NCBI GenBank assembly: GCA_030157785.1
Contig: JAOAUC010000044.1
Coordinates: 1-45,549 of the forward strand
DNA from: Zoogloea oleivorans
GTDB taxonomy: Bacteria; Pseudomonadota; Gammaproteobacteria; Burkholderiales; Rhodocyclaceae
DNA length: 45,549 nucleotides
Direction: 5' to 3'
The translations under genes were made by a program, and so were the position numbers. Shown piece after piece: positions 38,101-45,549 of the stretch (its first letter is position 1; every line of letters begins with the position of its first letter). A model generated the notes under the pieces. It saw only the letters and a program-made list of their open reading frames with translations. It was not told where the DNA came from and made no database searches.

Positions 38101-40859
38101 CCGAAGATGTGGGCCAGGACGAAGTAAGCATCGGCAACGTCACGCTGTCGCACCCCCTGTTCGACCTCTACCTGGCAGAAGCCCGCCAGCACGTGGCCAC
38201 GCTGCGCCACGAACTGGCCCGCCTGTCGGTCAATCCCAGTCTGGTGCCGCCGACCACGGCGATCCGCGCCGCCCATACCCTGTCCGGAATTTCCGGTACC
38301 GCCCGCTTCCCGGCCCCCCAGCAACTGGCCAAGGCCCTTGAACTGGCCCAGCAACGCCTCGCCGATCACGACCGCGCCCCGGCCGCCGAACAGGCCGCAC
38401 TGCTCAACCAGACAGCCAGCGCCCTCGAAGGCATGCTTGTCCAGTTGGGCGCCCGCCAGTTGCCGGAACCCGAACCCGAACTGGTCGCCCAACTCGACGA
38501 GATCCTCGTCTCGCACCTGGCTGAAGTCATCAGCCTGCGCCCCGATTCACCGCCGCCCAGCCTGGTCACCGCACCGCTCACCCCGGCCCGCAGCGAACCC
38601 GCAGCCCGCCCGGCCGAGCCGGTCGGCCCCGCCACGCCGCTACGCGACGAGCTCGACCCCGAACTGCTGCCGATCTTCCTCGACGAAGGCAACCAACTCC
38701 TCGACGATCTCGACACCACGCTGCGCAACTGGCGCGAATCGCCCGACGACCCGGCCCATGTAGCCGGCATTGCCCGCCTGCTGCACACCCTGAAGGGCAG
38801 CGCCCGGATGGTGGGCGCGATGAACCTCGGCCAGAGCCTCCACGACCTCGAGACCCGCCTCGAGCGGGCCCGCGCCCAGGACCCGTCCGGCCAGAGCATC
38901 ATCGAGGACCTGGAATCGTCCCTCGACCACGCCCGCCAGACCCTCGAAACCCTGCAACAGCAAGCGGCCAGCCCACAGCCGGCCCCGGCCGCAACAGCCA
39001 GCCCGGCCGAAGAGGCCGTGCCCGCCCAGCCCGGCGACACCGTTGCCCAGGCTGCCCGCGTCCAGCTGCGGGTCGAGGCCAGCCGTATCGACCAGTTCGT
39101 CAACGAAGCCGGCGAAATCAGCATCGCACGCACTCGCATCGAGGGCGAACTGCGCACCGTGCGCCGCTCGCTGCTCGACCTCACCGAGAACGTGATCCGC
39201 CTGCGCAACCAGCTGCGGGAAGTGGAAATCCAGGCCGACTCGCAGATGCAATCGCGCCTGTCGCAGGTCGAAACCCATCACACCGAGTTCGACCCGCTGG
39301 AGATGGACCGTTACACCCGTCTCCAGGAACTCACCCGGATGATGGCGGAGAGCGTTGGCGACGTGACCACCGTGCAGCAAAACCTGCTGCGCAACCTCGA
39401 CGGCGCCGAAGTCGCCCTCCACGCCCAGTCGCGCATGGCCCGGGAGCTCCAGCAGTCCCTCATGCACGTGCGCATGGTGCCCTTCGACAGCCTCGCCGAA
39501 CGGCTTTACCGCCTGGTCCGGCAGACCGCCAAGGAACTCGGCCGCCGCGCCAACCTCGACATCATTGGCGGCCAGATCGAAATCGACCGCAGCGTGCTGG
39601 AAACCATGACCGGCCCCCTCGGCCATCTGGTACGTAACGCAGTAGCCCACGGCATCGAGTCGCCGGAAGAACGGCGCGCTGCCGGCAAGCCCGAAATCGG
39701 CCAGATCACCCTGCAGGTTTCCCAGCAGGGTAACGAAGTGGTGATCACCTTCCGCGACGACGGTGCTGGCCTCGACTTTGCACGGATCCGTGCCCAGGCC
39801 CTTCAGACCGGTCTCATCGCCCCCGCCGAGGATGTGGACGACAAGCGCCTGACCAACCTGATCTTCGTGCCGGGCTTCACCACCGCCACGCTCTCGAGCC
39901 TGGCTGGCCGCGGAGTCGGCATGGACGTGGTGAAGAGCGAGACGGCCGCCGTGGGCGGACGCATCGCCGTCGACACCACGCCGGGCCAGGGCACCAGCTT
40001 CCGCATCCACCTGCCGCTCACCCTCGCCGTCACCCAGGCCCTGCTGGTGCGCGCCGGCGGCCGCACCTTCGCGATTCCCTCGTCAATGGTCGCCCAGGTG
40101 CTCGAACTCAAGGCGCCGGCTCTCGAAACCCTCCGCCAGAACAAGGGCACCGAGTGGCTCGGCGAGCACTTCGGCTACCGCTACCTGCCGCGCCTGCTCG
40201 GCGACCGGGCCTCGCAGCCGCAGGTCGAACGATTCAACTGGGTGCTGCTGTTGCGCGCCGGCAGCGAAACCGTAGCCCTTCACGTGGATGCCCTGCGCGG
40301 CAACCATGAAGTGGTGGTCAAGAACGCCGGGCCGCAGTACGCCCGGATGGTGGGTTACTCCGGCGCCACGGTGCTCGGCGACGGCGAAATCGTGCTGATT
40401 CTGAACCCGGTAGCCCTCGCCGGCCGCAGTCCCGCCAGCGACGACGACGCCCCGGTGCTCCCGACCGAGGCTGCCATCCCGACCCAGCCGACCGTGATGG
40501 TCGTCGATGACTCCCTCACCGTGCGCAAGATCACCGGACGCCTGCTCGAACGGGAAGGCTTCCGGGTCGTCACCGCCAAGGACGGCGTCGATGCGCTGGA
40601 GCAACTGCTGACGATCAAGCCGGACGTGATCATCGCCGACATCGAAATGCCGCGCATGGACGGCTTCGATCTGACCCGCAACATCCGCGCCGACGCCAGA
40701 CTCAAGGCCGTGCCGATCATCATGATCACCTCCCGCACGGCCGACAAGCACAAGCGCTACGCAGAAGAAATCGGCGTCAATCACTACCTCGGCAAGCCCT
40801 ACGACGAGGATGTTCTACTTGGCCTGATCCGGGATTTCATCGCCACCCAGGCATCCTGA
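35196..40859 (+). CDS. chpA: Hybrid chemosensory kinase ChpA (PilL)
   Basis: A 1887-residue CheA-type hybrid kinase of twitching motility. Phosphotransfer modules are visible with candidate His: a degenerate one near His54, a good one at His698 (HTLKGSG), one at His1027 (HTLSGIS) and one at His1197 (HTLKGSA); a fifth around 475 lacks the His. An acidic, Pro-rich linker covers about 775-975. The kinase core (about 1280-1590) has N-box Asn1481 in RNAVAHGIE, DDGAGLDF and GRGVGMDVV. A CheW-like domain follows (about 1600-1740), then a receiver (1766-1887) with Asp1815. Pseudomonas ChpA has 2472 residues and eight phosphotransfer modules, so this one is compact. It is the last gene of pilGHIJ-chpA. 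Confidence 0.94.
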   Translation: MSSAHELDLGPLTWVKGEIDLALERAATALAEAGTAPDSLGRIKFAQTHLHQAHGALSIVGLDGLTQFSEQLDRLLGELAGGQVDFTPEVARLAARCIAAVGNYLEELTRGQPDQALRLFKLYAELAAARKLEPPSPSELFFPDLSLRPTFTTPADGSEDPKRLRALRGRFERGLLKWFRNGQDPAGPQEMREAVAGIDSLQGIPASRAFWFAATAFFDALGQQAIPVDAATKRLCGRIDGQMRRVMEGSGIVAERLMRDVLYHVAIASAQSPAIGVIRSTYGLEHLIPAGDRRVSDMPLAPVLRKLRDGLSDAKEAWSQFSRGSAIGLPRFQDAIAPLGLLAQTLGHQEVSALLAALDDMARWLRQDPLQLTEALSMDVATTMLLVDSRVDAHEPATRRDDAQIGLVLERLKAHQRGERLTPLSIAEPESQSRQVGRQLAHEIRASLAEVEQSLDSFFRAPSRIDILGSVRAPLKQIEGALSVMNEDGALRLLQDAAGRIGALSSANETDVGAFEEIAHRLSALGVYIDALQHGPADLERILRPDAGQEAPSTASIESELPQQKRDTAALAAALKDNPDDFGLRTELQLNLESLRQDASLTADLELEKQARQALTMLDAGELFSDAEPITAAAETPALSPEASRLLDASAEEIDAELLSIFIEEAVDVRAAIASNLALLEQNPHDVDVLTTLRRSFHTLKGSGRMVGLKDFGEAAWGLEQTLNHWLRLELPVSDALLALIGNAHEVFSAWIDQLQAGAGTQKDVRPLIAEAERLRSEEEQEEATTPPAPAAKVEPAPEVEFALDETVVEAPQEFDLEASISLPDFDLTEPEPEARQSAAPAAQNLADELDLDFPEISFADVPPVLAEPEALEIEETIPLDARDVAPGPFPLSFELPIDEFPFEAPLDEETPVDDTVADLEAIELGDVPAQPEEDLDETISALESTSELSDDFHYADELIVDEALPLPPEDVGQDEVSIGNVTLSHPLFDLYLAEARQHVATLRHELARLSVNPSLVPPTTAIRAAHTLSGISGTARFPAPQQLAKALELAQQRLADHDRAPAAEQAALLNQTASALEGMLVQLGARQLPEPEPELVAQLDEILVSHLAEVISLRPDSPPPSLVTAPLTPARSEPAARPAEPVGPATPLRDELDPELLPIFLDEGNQLLDDLDTTLRNWRESPDDPAHVAGIARLLHTLKGSARMVGAMNLGQSLHDLETRLERARAQDPSGQSIIEDLESSLDHARQTLETLQQQAASPQPAPAATASPAEEAVPAQPGDTVAQAARVQLRVEASRIDQFVNEAGEISIARTRIEGELRTVRRSLLDLTENVIRLRNQLREVEIQADSQMQSRLSQVETHHTEFDPLEMDRYTRLQELTRMMAESVGDVTTVQQNLLRNLDGAEVALHAQSRMARELQQSLMHVRMVPFDSLAERLYRLVRQTAKELGRRANLDIIGGQIEIDRSVLETMTGPLGHLVRNAVAHGIESPEERRAAGKPEIGQITLQVSQQGNEVVITFRDDGAGLDFARIRAQALQTGLIAPAEDVDDKRLTNLIFVPGFTTATLSSLAGRGVGMDVVKSETAAVGGRIAVDTTPGQGTSFRIHLPLTLAVTQALLVRAGGRTFAIPSSMVAQVLELKAPALETLRQNKGTEWLGEHFGYRYLPRLLGDRASQPQVERFNWVLLLRAGSETVALHVDALRGNHEVVVKNAGPQYARMVGYSGATVLGDGEIVLILNPVALAGRSPASDDDAPVLPTEAAIPTQPTVMVVDDSLTVRKITGRLLEREGFRVVTAKDGVDALEQLLTIKPDVIIADIEMPRMDGFDLTRNIRADARLKAVPIIMITSRTADKHKRYAEEIGVNHYLGKPYDEDVLLGLIRDFIATQAS

Positions 40860-40861
40860 CA

Positions 40862-40887
40862 CCGGCGAAAGCGGCGCTTTCGTCCGG
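40862..40887 (+). terminator. Hairpin after chpA
   Basis: CCGGCGAAAGC (40862-40872) pairs with GCTTTCG (40876-40882) and, after one bulged T, CCGG (40884-40887). It starts three bases past the chpA stop. No U-tract follows, so it may be a weak or processed terminator. Confidence 0.45.
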
Positions 40888-40905
40888 GTATGGCCCCGGC
40901 TTGGC

Positions 40906-40911
40906 TATAAT
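40906..40911 (+). promoter_or_regulatory. -10 element before the RNB nuclease gene
   Basis: A perfect TATAAT lies 26 bases before the ATG at 40938, predicting a 20-base leader. No -35 matches well at 16-18 base spacing. It follows the chpA hairpin, so a new transcript starting here is plausible. Confidence 0.5.
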
Positions 40912-40937
40912 CGGCTGTTTTCCCGCCCGGCCATTCC

Positions 40938-42890
40938 ATGAATCTGCTCTTCGAAGAGGATGGTGCCTTCAAAACCGGCACCATCCTGACCGACAACGAC
41001 GCCTCCCTGCAGGTGGAAACACCCCACGGCAAGCGCCTCAAACTGAAGAGCAACCACGTGCTGATGCGCTTCGCCCAGCCGTCGGCTGGCGAGCTCCTCG
41101 AACGCGCGGAAGCCGAAGCGGAAGGCCTCGACACCGAATTCCTGTGGGAAGTGTGCAGCGACGACGAATTCGGTTTCGTCGAATTCGCCCGGGAATACTT
41201 TGGCCACGAACCCAGCCCGATCGAATCCGCCGCCGTGCTGCTGCGCCTGCACGCCGCGCCGATCTACTTCCACCGCAAGGGCCGCGGCCGCTTCCGCAAG
41301 GCCCCGACCGAAATCCTCCAGGCCGCCCTCATCGGCCTCGAGAAAAAGCGCCTGCAGGCTGCTGCCGTCGAGCGCATGCGCGACGAACTCCTCGCCAATC
41401 AGTTGCCCGAAGAGCTCAAGCCGCTGGTGCGCCAGCTCCTCTACAAGCCCGACCGCAACCGGCTCGAGACCAAGGCCCTCGAAGCCGCCTGTGCCGAAAA
41501 CGGCAAGTCGCCTGCCCGCCTGCTGCTCGACTGCGGTGCGCTGGCTTCGTCCCACGAGCTGCATTTCGACCGCTTCCTGTTCGAGTATTTCCCCACCGGC
41601 ACAGCGTTCCCTGCGGTGAAAGAACCGACCGAGGCCGGCGAGCTGCCCCTGGCCGACGTGCGCGCCTTCTCCATCGACGACGCGGCCACCACCGAGATCG
41701 ACGATGCATTCTCCGTCACGCCCACCCCCACCGGCTGGCGTGTCGGCATCCACATCGCTGCGCCGGGCCTCGGCTTTGGCCGCGAATCGGACCTCGACAA
41801 CATCGCCCGTCAGCGCTTGTCCACGGTGTACATGCCGGGCAACAAGATCACCATGCTGCCGGAAGACATCGTCGGCCGCTTCACCCTCGGTGAAGGCCGT
41901 GACTGTCCCGCGCTATCCCTGTATCTCGACGTCAGCCGCGACCTGATAGTCACCGGTAACGAATCGCGCATCGAGCGCGTGCCGGTGGTCGCCAACCTGC
42001 GCCACCACGACATCGAACCGGTCTTCAACGAAACCACCCTCACCGAGGACGGCCCCGACTATCCGTGGAAAGCCGAGCTGACCCTGCTGTGGGAGCTCGC
42101 CAGCGTTCTCGAAGCCGGCCGCGGCAAACCCGCCGCCAACCAGAACATGGTGGATTACAACTTCGCCGTGGACTGGAACGCAATCACCGAAGACGGCCCC
42201 GGCCGCATCGAGATCGGTCGCCGCGCCCGCGGATCTCCCCTCGACAAGCTGGTGGCCGAGCTGATGATCGCCGCCAACAGCACCTGGGGCAAAGCCCTGG
42301 CCGACGCCGGCATCCCGGCCCTGTACCGGGCCCAGACCGGCGGCAAGGTCCGCATGACCACCGCGGCAGCCCCTCACGAAGGCCTCGGCGTGGATTGCTA
42401 CGCCTGGTCGAGCTCACCGCTGCGGCGCTATGTTGATCTCGTAAACCAATGGCAGCTCATCGCCTGGATGCAGGGCACCGAGCCAACCTTCCCCCCCAAG
42501 TCTGCCGAGTTGCTGGCCGCCATGCGCGACTTCGAACTCACCTACGCCGCCTACGCCGAGTTCCAGCGCGGCATGGAGCGCTACTGGTGCGTACGCTGGC
42601 TGCGCCAGGCTGGCCATCCGCCGGTCAGCGCGCGGGTGTTGCGCGAAAGCCTGGTGCGTCTCGAGAACATCCCGCTGATCTTCAAGGTTCCGTCGATGCC
42701 CACCCTGCCGCCCGGCACCCGGGTGCAACTGGCCATCGACAGCACCGATCTGATCGACGTGGAGGTACGTGCCACCTACCTGGAAACCCTGGCGGACGGC
42801 AGCGGCGAGGCCATCGAAGTCGAAGACGAACAGGAAGAAGCAAACCTGTCCGAACCCGCCGAAGCTCCCCCGCCCGCAGCCGCAGCCTGA
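40938..42890 (+). CDS. RNase II-family (RNB) exoribonuclease
   Basis: A 650-residue 3'-5' exoribonuclease of the RNB family. The N-terminal part (about 1-230) is divergent from E. coli RNase II and RNase R. The catalytic RNB domain (about 235-560) has the Asp cluster in AFSIDDAATTEIDDAF near residue 250 and the conserved SSPLRRYVDLVNQ near 495. A short C-terminal S1-like strand region follows (GTRVQLAIDSTDLIDVEV), then an acidic tail and Pro/Ala end. It degrades mRNA in the cytoplasm. Which E. coli enzyme it replaces is not certain, so no symbol is given. The TATAAT at 40906 may drive this gene; the TonB-like gene follows after 11 bases. Confidence 0.9.
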   Translation: MNLLFEEDGAFKTGTILTDNDASLQVETPHGKRLKLKSNHVLMRFAQPSAGELLERAEAEAEGLDTEFLWEVCSDDEFGFVEFAREYFGHEPSPIESAAVLLRLHAAPIYFHRKGRGRFRKAPTEILQAALIGLEKKRLQAAAVERMRDELLANQLPEELKPLVRQLLYKPDRNRLETKALEAACAENGKSPARLLLDCGALASSHELHFDRFLFEYFPTGTAFPAVKEPTEAGELPLADVRAFSIDDAATTEIDDAFSVTPTPTGWRVGIHIAAPGLGFGRESDLDNIARQRLSTVYMPGNKITMLPEDIVGRFTLGEGRDCPALSLYLDVSRDLIVTGNESRIERVPVVANLRHHDIEPVFNETTLTEDGPDYPWKAELTLLWELASVLEAGRGKPAANQNMVDYNFAVDWNAITEDGPGRIEIGRRARGSPLDKLVAELMIAANSTWGKALADAGIPALYRAQTGGKVRMTTAAAPHEGLGVDCYAWSSSPLRRYVDLVNQWQLIAWMQGTEPTFPPKSAELLAAMRDFELTYAAYAEFQRGMERYWCVRWLRQAGHPPVSARVLRESLVRLENIPLIFKVPSMPTLPPGTRVQLAIDSTDLIDVEVRATYLETLADGSGEAIEVEDEQEEANLSEPAEAPPPAAAA

Positions 42891-42901
42891 GCCTTCGCAT
42901 C

Positions 42902-43858
42902 ATGCTTCAACGGCGCGCCGTCCCCCCTGCCCAACCAGTCCTCCAGTCCGCCTCCCCGCAACTGGAGGCTGGTCGTGCCTGGCCAACCTTCACGGGCACC
43001 ACGGCACGCTATGCGCTGGAATGGGGTGTCGGCCTGTCACTGACAGTGCACGCCGTACTGCTGTCTATCCACTTCGTGCTGCCCGACGCCAGTCACTTCA
43101 AACGCCAGGACAAGGGCCTCGAAGTCGTGCTGGTGAACTCCCGGCATGCCCAGCGTCCCGACAAGGCCGAGCTCCTCGCCCAAGCCAACCTGGACGCCGG
43201 CGGCAACACGGAGAAGCCCTCGCGCCCGGCAACCCCGCTGCCGCCCCAGGAGGCCACCCGCGTGGGCGACGGCCTCGTCGAAGCCCAGCGCCGCAGCGAC
43301 CAGGCCCAGGCGCCCCAGGTACAGGCCCTGACCGCCCCGAAGAGCAAGGCGAGCATCGCCGTCGATCCCCAGCAGGTCACCCCCGCCGACACGCCCCGTC
43401 AGGTCTCCGGCTACGACCTGATCGACAGCTCGGCCGCCGTGGCCCGCATCGAAGCGCAGATCGACAAGGATCTGGTGGATTACGCCTCCCGACCGCGCAA
43501 GAAGTTCATCGGCGCCCGCACCCAGGAATACCGCTTCGCCCAGTACGTGGAAGACTGGCGCCAGAAGATCGAGCGGGTCGGCACCCTCAACTACCCGGAC
43601 GCGGCGCGTGGCCGGTTCTACGGCAGCCTGCTGCTGTCCGTCACCATCCGCGCCGACGGCACGGTGCAGAGCATCGACATCCACCGCTCCTCCGGCGTCA
43701 AGGTGCTGGATGACGCCGCCCGCCGCATCGTCCAGCTGGCCGCCCCTTATTCGGCCTTTCCGCCGGATATCCGCAAGGACACCGACGTGATCGAGATCAC
43801 CCGTACCTGGACCTTCACCAACGCGGACATGCTGCAAACCTCCGCCAAGAAAGACTGA
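42902..43858 (+). CDS. TonB-like energy transducer protein
   Basis: A 318-residue protein with a TonB/TolA C-terminal fold. A single transmembrane segment lies at about 43-60 ([15 protein letters not shown]). The middle (about 80-215) is a Pro, Gln, Ala-rich periplasmic stretch. The C-terminal domain (about 220-318) contains [19 protein letters not shown] and [20 protein letters not shown], the TonB_C pattern. TonB proteins link the proton gradient to outer-membrane receptors via ExbB-ExbD, but no exbB or exbD is near, so it may work with partners elsewhere or play a different structural role. The ATG at 42902 follows the nuclease stop by 11 bases, and aroE follows eight bases after its stop. 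Confidence 0.82.
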   Translation: MLQRRAVPPAQPVLQSASPQLEAGRAWPTFTGTTARYALEWGVGLSLTVHAVLLSIHFVLPDASHFKRQDKGLEVVLVNSRHAQRPDKAELLAQANLDAGGNTEKPSRPATPLPPQEATRVGDGLVEAQRRSDQAQAPQVQALTAPKSKASIAVDPQQVTPADTPRQVSGYDLIDSSAAVARIEAQIDKDLVDYASRPRKKFIGARTQEYRFAQYVEDWRQKIERVGTLNYPDAARGRFYGSLLLSVTIRADGTVQSIDIHRSSGVKVLDDAARRIVQLAAPYSAFPPDIRKDTDVIEITRTWTFTNADMLQTSAKKD

Positions 43859-43866
43859 GCACAGCC

Positions 43867-44685
43867 ATGGACCGTTACGCCGTGATCGGCAATCCGATCG
43901 CCCACAGCAAGTCGCCGCGCATCCACGCCCTGTTCGCCGCCCAGACCGGTCAGCCCCTCAGCTACGAAGCCCTCCTCGGCCCGATCGACGCCTTTGTCGC
44001 CACCGTCGAAGCCTTTCGGGCAGCCGGCGGGCGCGGCCTCAACGTCACGGTACCCTTCAAGCTCGAAGCCTTCGACTTCGCCGACCGGCACACGCCGCGG
44101 GCCCTGGCGGCCGGCGCGGTAAACACCCTGGCCTTCGGCCCCGACGGTGTGCTGGGCGACAACACCGACGGTGCCGGTATCCTGCGCGACATCACCGTCA
44201 ACCAGGCCTGCCCGGTCGCCGGGCGGCGGGTGCTCCTTCTCGGTGCTGGCGGCGCCGCGCGGGGCACCATCCTGCCGCTGCTGGAAGCCGGCCCGGCCAG
44301 CCTCACCATCGCCAACCGCACGGCCTCGAAGGCCGCCGAACTGGCCGACGAATTCGCCACAGGCGCGCTCAAGCCCCGCGGCTGCGGTTTCGCCGCCCTC
44401 GCCGGCCAGCAGTTCGACGTCATCATCAACGCCACCAGCGCCAGCCTCTCCGACGCCGCCCCCGACCTGCCTGCCGGCCTCTATGCGCCGGGCAGCCTGG
44501 CCTACGACATGATGTACGGCAAGGGCGACACGCCCTTCCTCGCAGCAGCCCGCCAGCAGGGCGCCGCGCGCCTGTCGGACGGCCTCGGCATGCTCGTCGA
44601 GCAGGCCGCCGAGAGCTTCCTGCTGTGGCGCGGCGTGCGCCCCGACACCGCCCCGGTGCTCGCCGCCATGCGCGCCGCCATCTGA
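43867..44685 (+). CDS. aroE: Shikimate dehydrogenase (NADP)
   Basis: AroE reduces 3-dehydroshikimate to shikimate with NADPH in aromatic amino acid synthesis. The 272-residue protein matches E. coli AroE (272). Shikimate-binding motif [14 protein letters not shown] lies at residues 7-20, the catalytic Lys in [14 protein letters not shown] near 64, [13 protein letters not shown] near 100, and the NADP Rossmann motif [17 protein letters not shown] near 125-141. The end [14 protein letters not shown] is conserved. The ATG at 43867 is eight bases after the TonB-like gene; mtgA follows after 10 bases. The aroE-mtgA pair is common in beta-proteobacteria. Confidence 0.95.
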   Translation: MDRYAVIGNPIAHSKSPRIHALFAAQTGQPLSYEALLGPIDAFVATVEAFRAAGGRGLNVTVPFKLEAFDFADRHTPRALAAGAVNTLAFGPDGVLGDNTDGAGILRDITVNQACPVAGRRVLLLGAGGAARGTILPLLEAGPASLTIANRTASKAAELADEFATGALKPRGCGFAALAGQQFDVIINATSASLSDAAPDLPAGLYAPGSLAYDMMYGKGDTPFLAAARQQGAARLSDGLGMLVEQAAESFLLWRGVRPDTAPVLAAMRAAI

Positions 44686-44695
44686 ATCCCGGGCG

Positions 44696-45388
44696 ATGAA
44701 GACCCTCTGGCACTGGAGCAAGCGCGCCCTCCTCGCCCTGGTGCTGGTTTTCGTCGCCTACCAGCTGTGGCTGCTCGGCCACGTCCTGTGGTGGAAGTGG
44801 GTGCCGCCGTCCGAAACCAGCTTCATGAGCCTGCGCCTGGGCGAGCTCAGTGCCCAGCAGCCGGACGCCGAACTGCGCTACCGCTGGGTGCCCTACGAGC
44901 GGATCTCCATCCATCTCAAGCGGGCCGTGGTCGCCGCAGAGGACGACAAGTTCGTCGACCACGAAGGCTTCGACTGGGATGGCATCCAGAAGGCCATCGA
45001 AAAGAACCAGAAGAAGGGCAAGGCGGTGGCCGGCGGCTCGACGATCAGCCAGCAGCTCGCCAAGAACCTCTTCCTGTCGCCATCCCGCAGCTATTTTCGC
45101 AAGGCCGAAGAAGCCATCATCACGGTGATGATCGAGACCCTGTGGGACAAGCGGCGCATCCTCGAGGTGTATCTCAACGTGGTTGAGTGGGGCAACGGCA
45201 TCTTCGGCTGCGAAGCCGCCGCGCAGCGCTATTTCAGGGTATCGGCAGCCCAGCTGGCCCCTGCCCAGGCCGCCCGGCTGGCCGTCATGCTGCCCAATCC
45301 GCGCAAGTACGAAAAGACTTTCGGCCCCCGTCTGGCGGCCCACGCCGCCCGCATCCAGGGCCGTGCGGCCTACGCCGAAGTACCCTGA
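44696..45388 (+). CDS. mtgA: Monofunctional biosynthetic peptidoglycan transglycosylase
   Basis: MtgA polymerises lipid II into glycan strands at the inner membrane. The 230-residue protein has one N-terminal transmembrane segment (about 11-29, LLALVLVFVAYQLWLLGHV) and a GT51 catalytic domain. Its motifs are AEDDKFVDHEGFDWDGIQ with catalytic Glu near residue 82, GGSTISQQLAKNLFL near 112, the second catalytic Glu in IETLWDKRRILEVYLN near 146-160, and GIFGCEAAAQRYF near 170. There is no transpeptidase domain. It follows aroE after 10 bases, ending the nuclease-tonB-aroE-mtgA unit. Confidence 0.95.
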   Translation: MKTLWHWSKRALLALVLVFVAYQLWLLGHVLWWKWVPPSETSFMSLRLGELSAQQPDAELRYRWVPYERISIHLKRAVVAAEDDKFVDHEGFDWDGIQKAIEKNQKKGKAVAGGSTISQQLAKNLFLSPSRSYFRKAEEAIITVMIETLWDKRRILEVYLNVVEWGNGIFGCEAAAQRYFRVSAAQLAPAQAARLAVMLPNPRKYEKTFGPRLAAHAARIQGRAAYAEVP

Positions 45389-45462
45389 AAATCCTTCCGG
45401 CAGAGGGCGCAAGTCACGTCATTGCGGGTCGTCAGCCCCTGCCAGACGGAGGGTCCTTGGGG

Positions 45463-45468
45463 TAGAAT
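45463..45468 (+). promoter_or_regulatory. Candidate -10 element of dusB
   Basis: TAGAAT, five of six matches to the -10 consensus, lies 31 bases before the ATG at 45500. No good -35 is visible. The 45389-45499 space holds no gene and no clear terminator. Confidence 0.35.
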
Positions 45469-45499
45469 GCCCTGCTTTTCCCCAGTCGTGCCTCCCCCG

Positions 45500-45549
45500 A
45501 TGCAATTCGCCGGATTCACCTTGCGAAACAACCTGTTCGTCGCGCCCAT
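45500..45549 (+). CDS. dusB: tRNA-dihydrouridine synthase B (5' end only)
   Basis: Only the first 16 full codons are in the window, reading MQFAGFTLRNNLFVAP, with the next codon cut at the edge. The pattern of M-x-(I/F)-G-x-x-L-x-N-x-L-x-(V/L)-A-P is the usual start of DusB, a flavoenzyme that reduces uridines in tRNA and that is often encoded upstream of fis in gamma- and beta-proteobacteria. The short visible length limits certainty; other Dus family members (DusA, DusC) start similarly. A -10 element at 45463 may drive it. Confidence 0.75.
   Translation, partial: MQFAGFTLRNNLFVAP

Overview
The window is high-GC DNA, apart from one AT-rich patch, with tightly packed genes on both strands. 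Gene content and order point to a betaproteobacterium, most likely of the Rhodocyclales/Rhodocyclaceae (Azospira/Dechloromonas-like). Signs of this are the Calvin-type class II aldolase next to purC, a phasin, a DUF3422 gene, the lptD-surA-pdxA-ksgA envelope operon, and the rubredoxin-pilGHIJ-chpA cluster followed by an RNB nuclease, a TonB-like gene, aroE and mtgA. Genus assignment is inference. No tRNA, rRNA, CRISPR array, insertion sequence or phage gene was seen, and no gene-free stretch exceeds about 225 bases.

Layout. 1-10477 is mostly housekeeping: the fba 3' end, a small tail-anchored membrane protein, DUF3422, purC, an HDOD gene (minus strand), prlC with an overlapping exported glutaredoxin-like gene, a stand-alone NifX-like protein, a phasin, xthA overlapping a Crp/Fnr regulator, a clean Crp-geometry palindrome in front of a DUF2892 membrane protein, and a DUF481 outer-membrane protein. 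10485-15833 (minus strand) is an accessory cassette: a 67-residue double-glycine-leader peptide followed by its own HlyD adaptor, a C39-peptidase ABC exporter and a TolC-type channel. 16055-22638 (minus) is the lptD-surA-pdxA-patatin lipoprotein-ksgA operon. 22720-28502 (plus) holds amgK-murU-pepP-ubiH-mgtE and ends in a REP doublet. 28561-31325 (minus) is thiD-thiE-hemL. 31417-40859 (plus) is rubredoxin plus the twitching-motility chemosensory system pilG-pilH-pilI-pilJ-chpA. 40938 to the end is an RNase II-family nuclease, a TonB-like protein, aroE, mtgA and the first codons of dusB.

The most interesting item is the 15.6-15.8 kb peptide gene. Its leader ends in Gly-Gly, the signal that C39-peptidase exporters cut, and such an exporter lies directly downstream with its adaptor and channel. 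Its predicted mature part has a short hydrophobic stretch and then cysteines spaced exactly eight residues apart in Pro/Ala-rich repeats, encoded partly by a 24-bp tandem duplication. No modifying enzyme and no recognisable immunity gene is present. It looks like a self-contained secretion system for an undescribed cysteine-ladder peptide; its function cannot be told from sequence.

How the other genes work together: LptD and SurA build the outer membrane, AmgK/MurU recycle MurNAc for peptidoglycan, and MtgA polymerises glycan. PilG/H/I/J/ChpA control type IV pilus motility, but the cluster lacks the usual methyltransferase and methylesterase genes.
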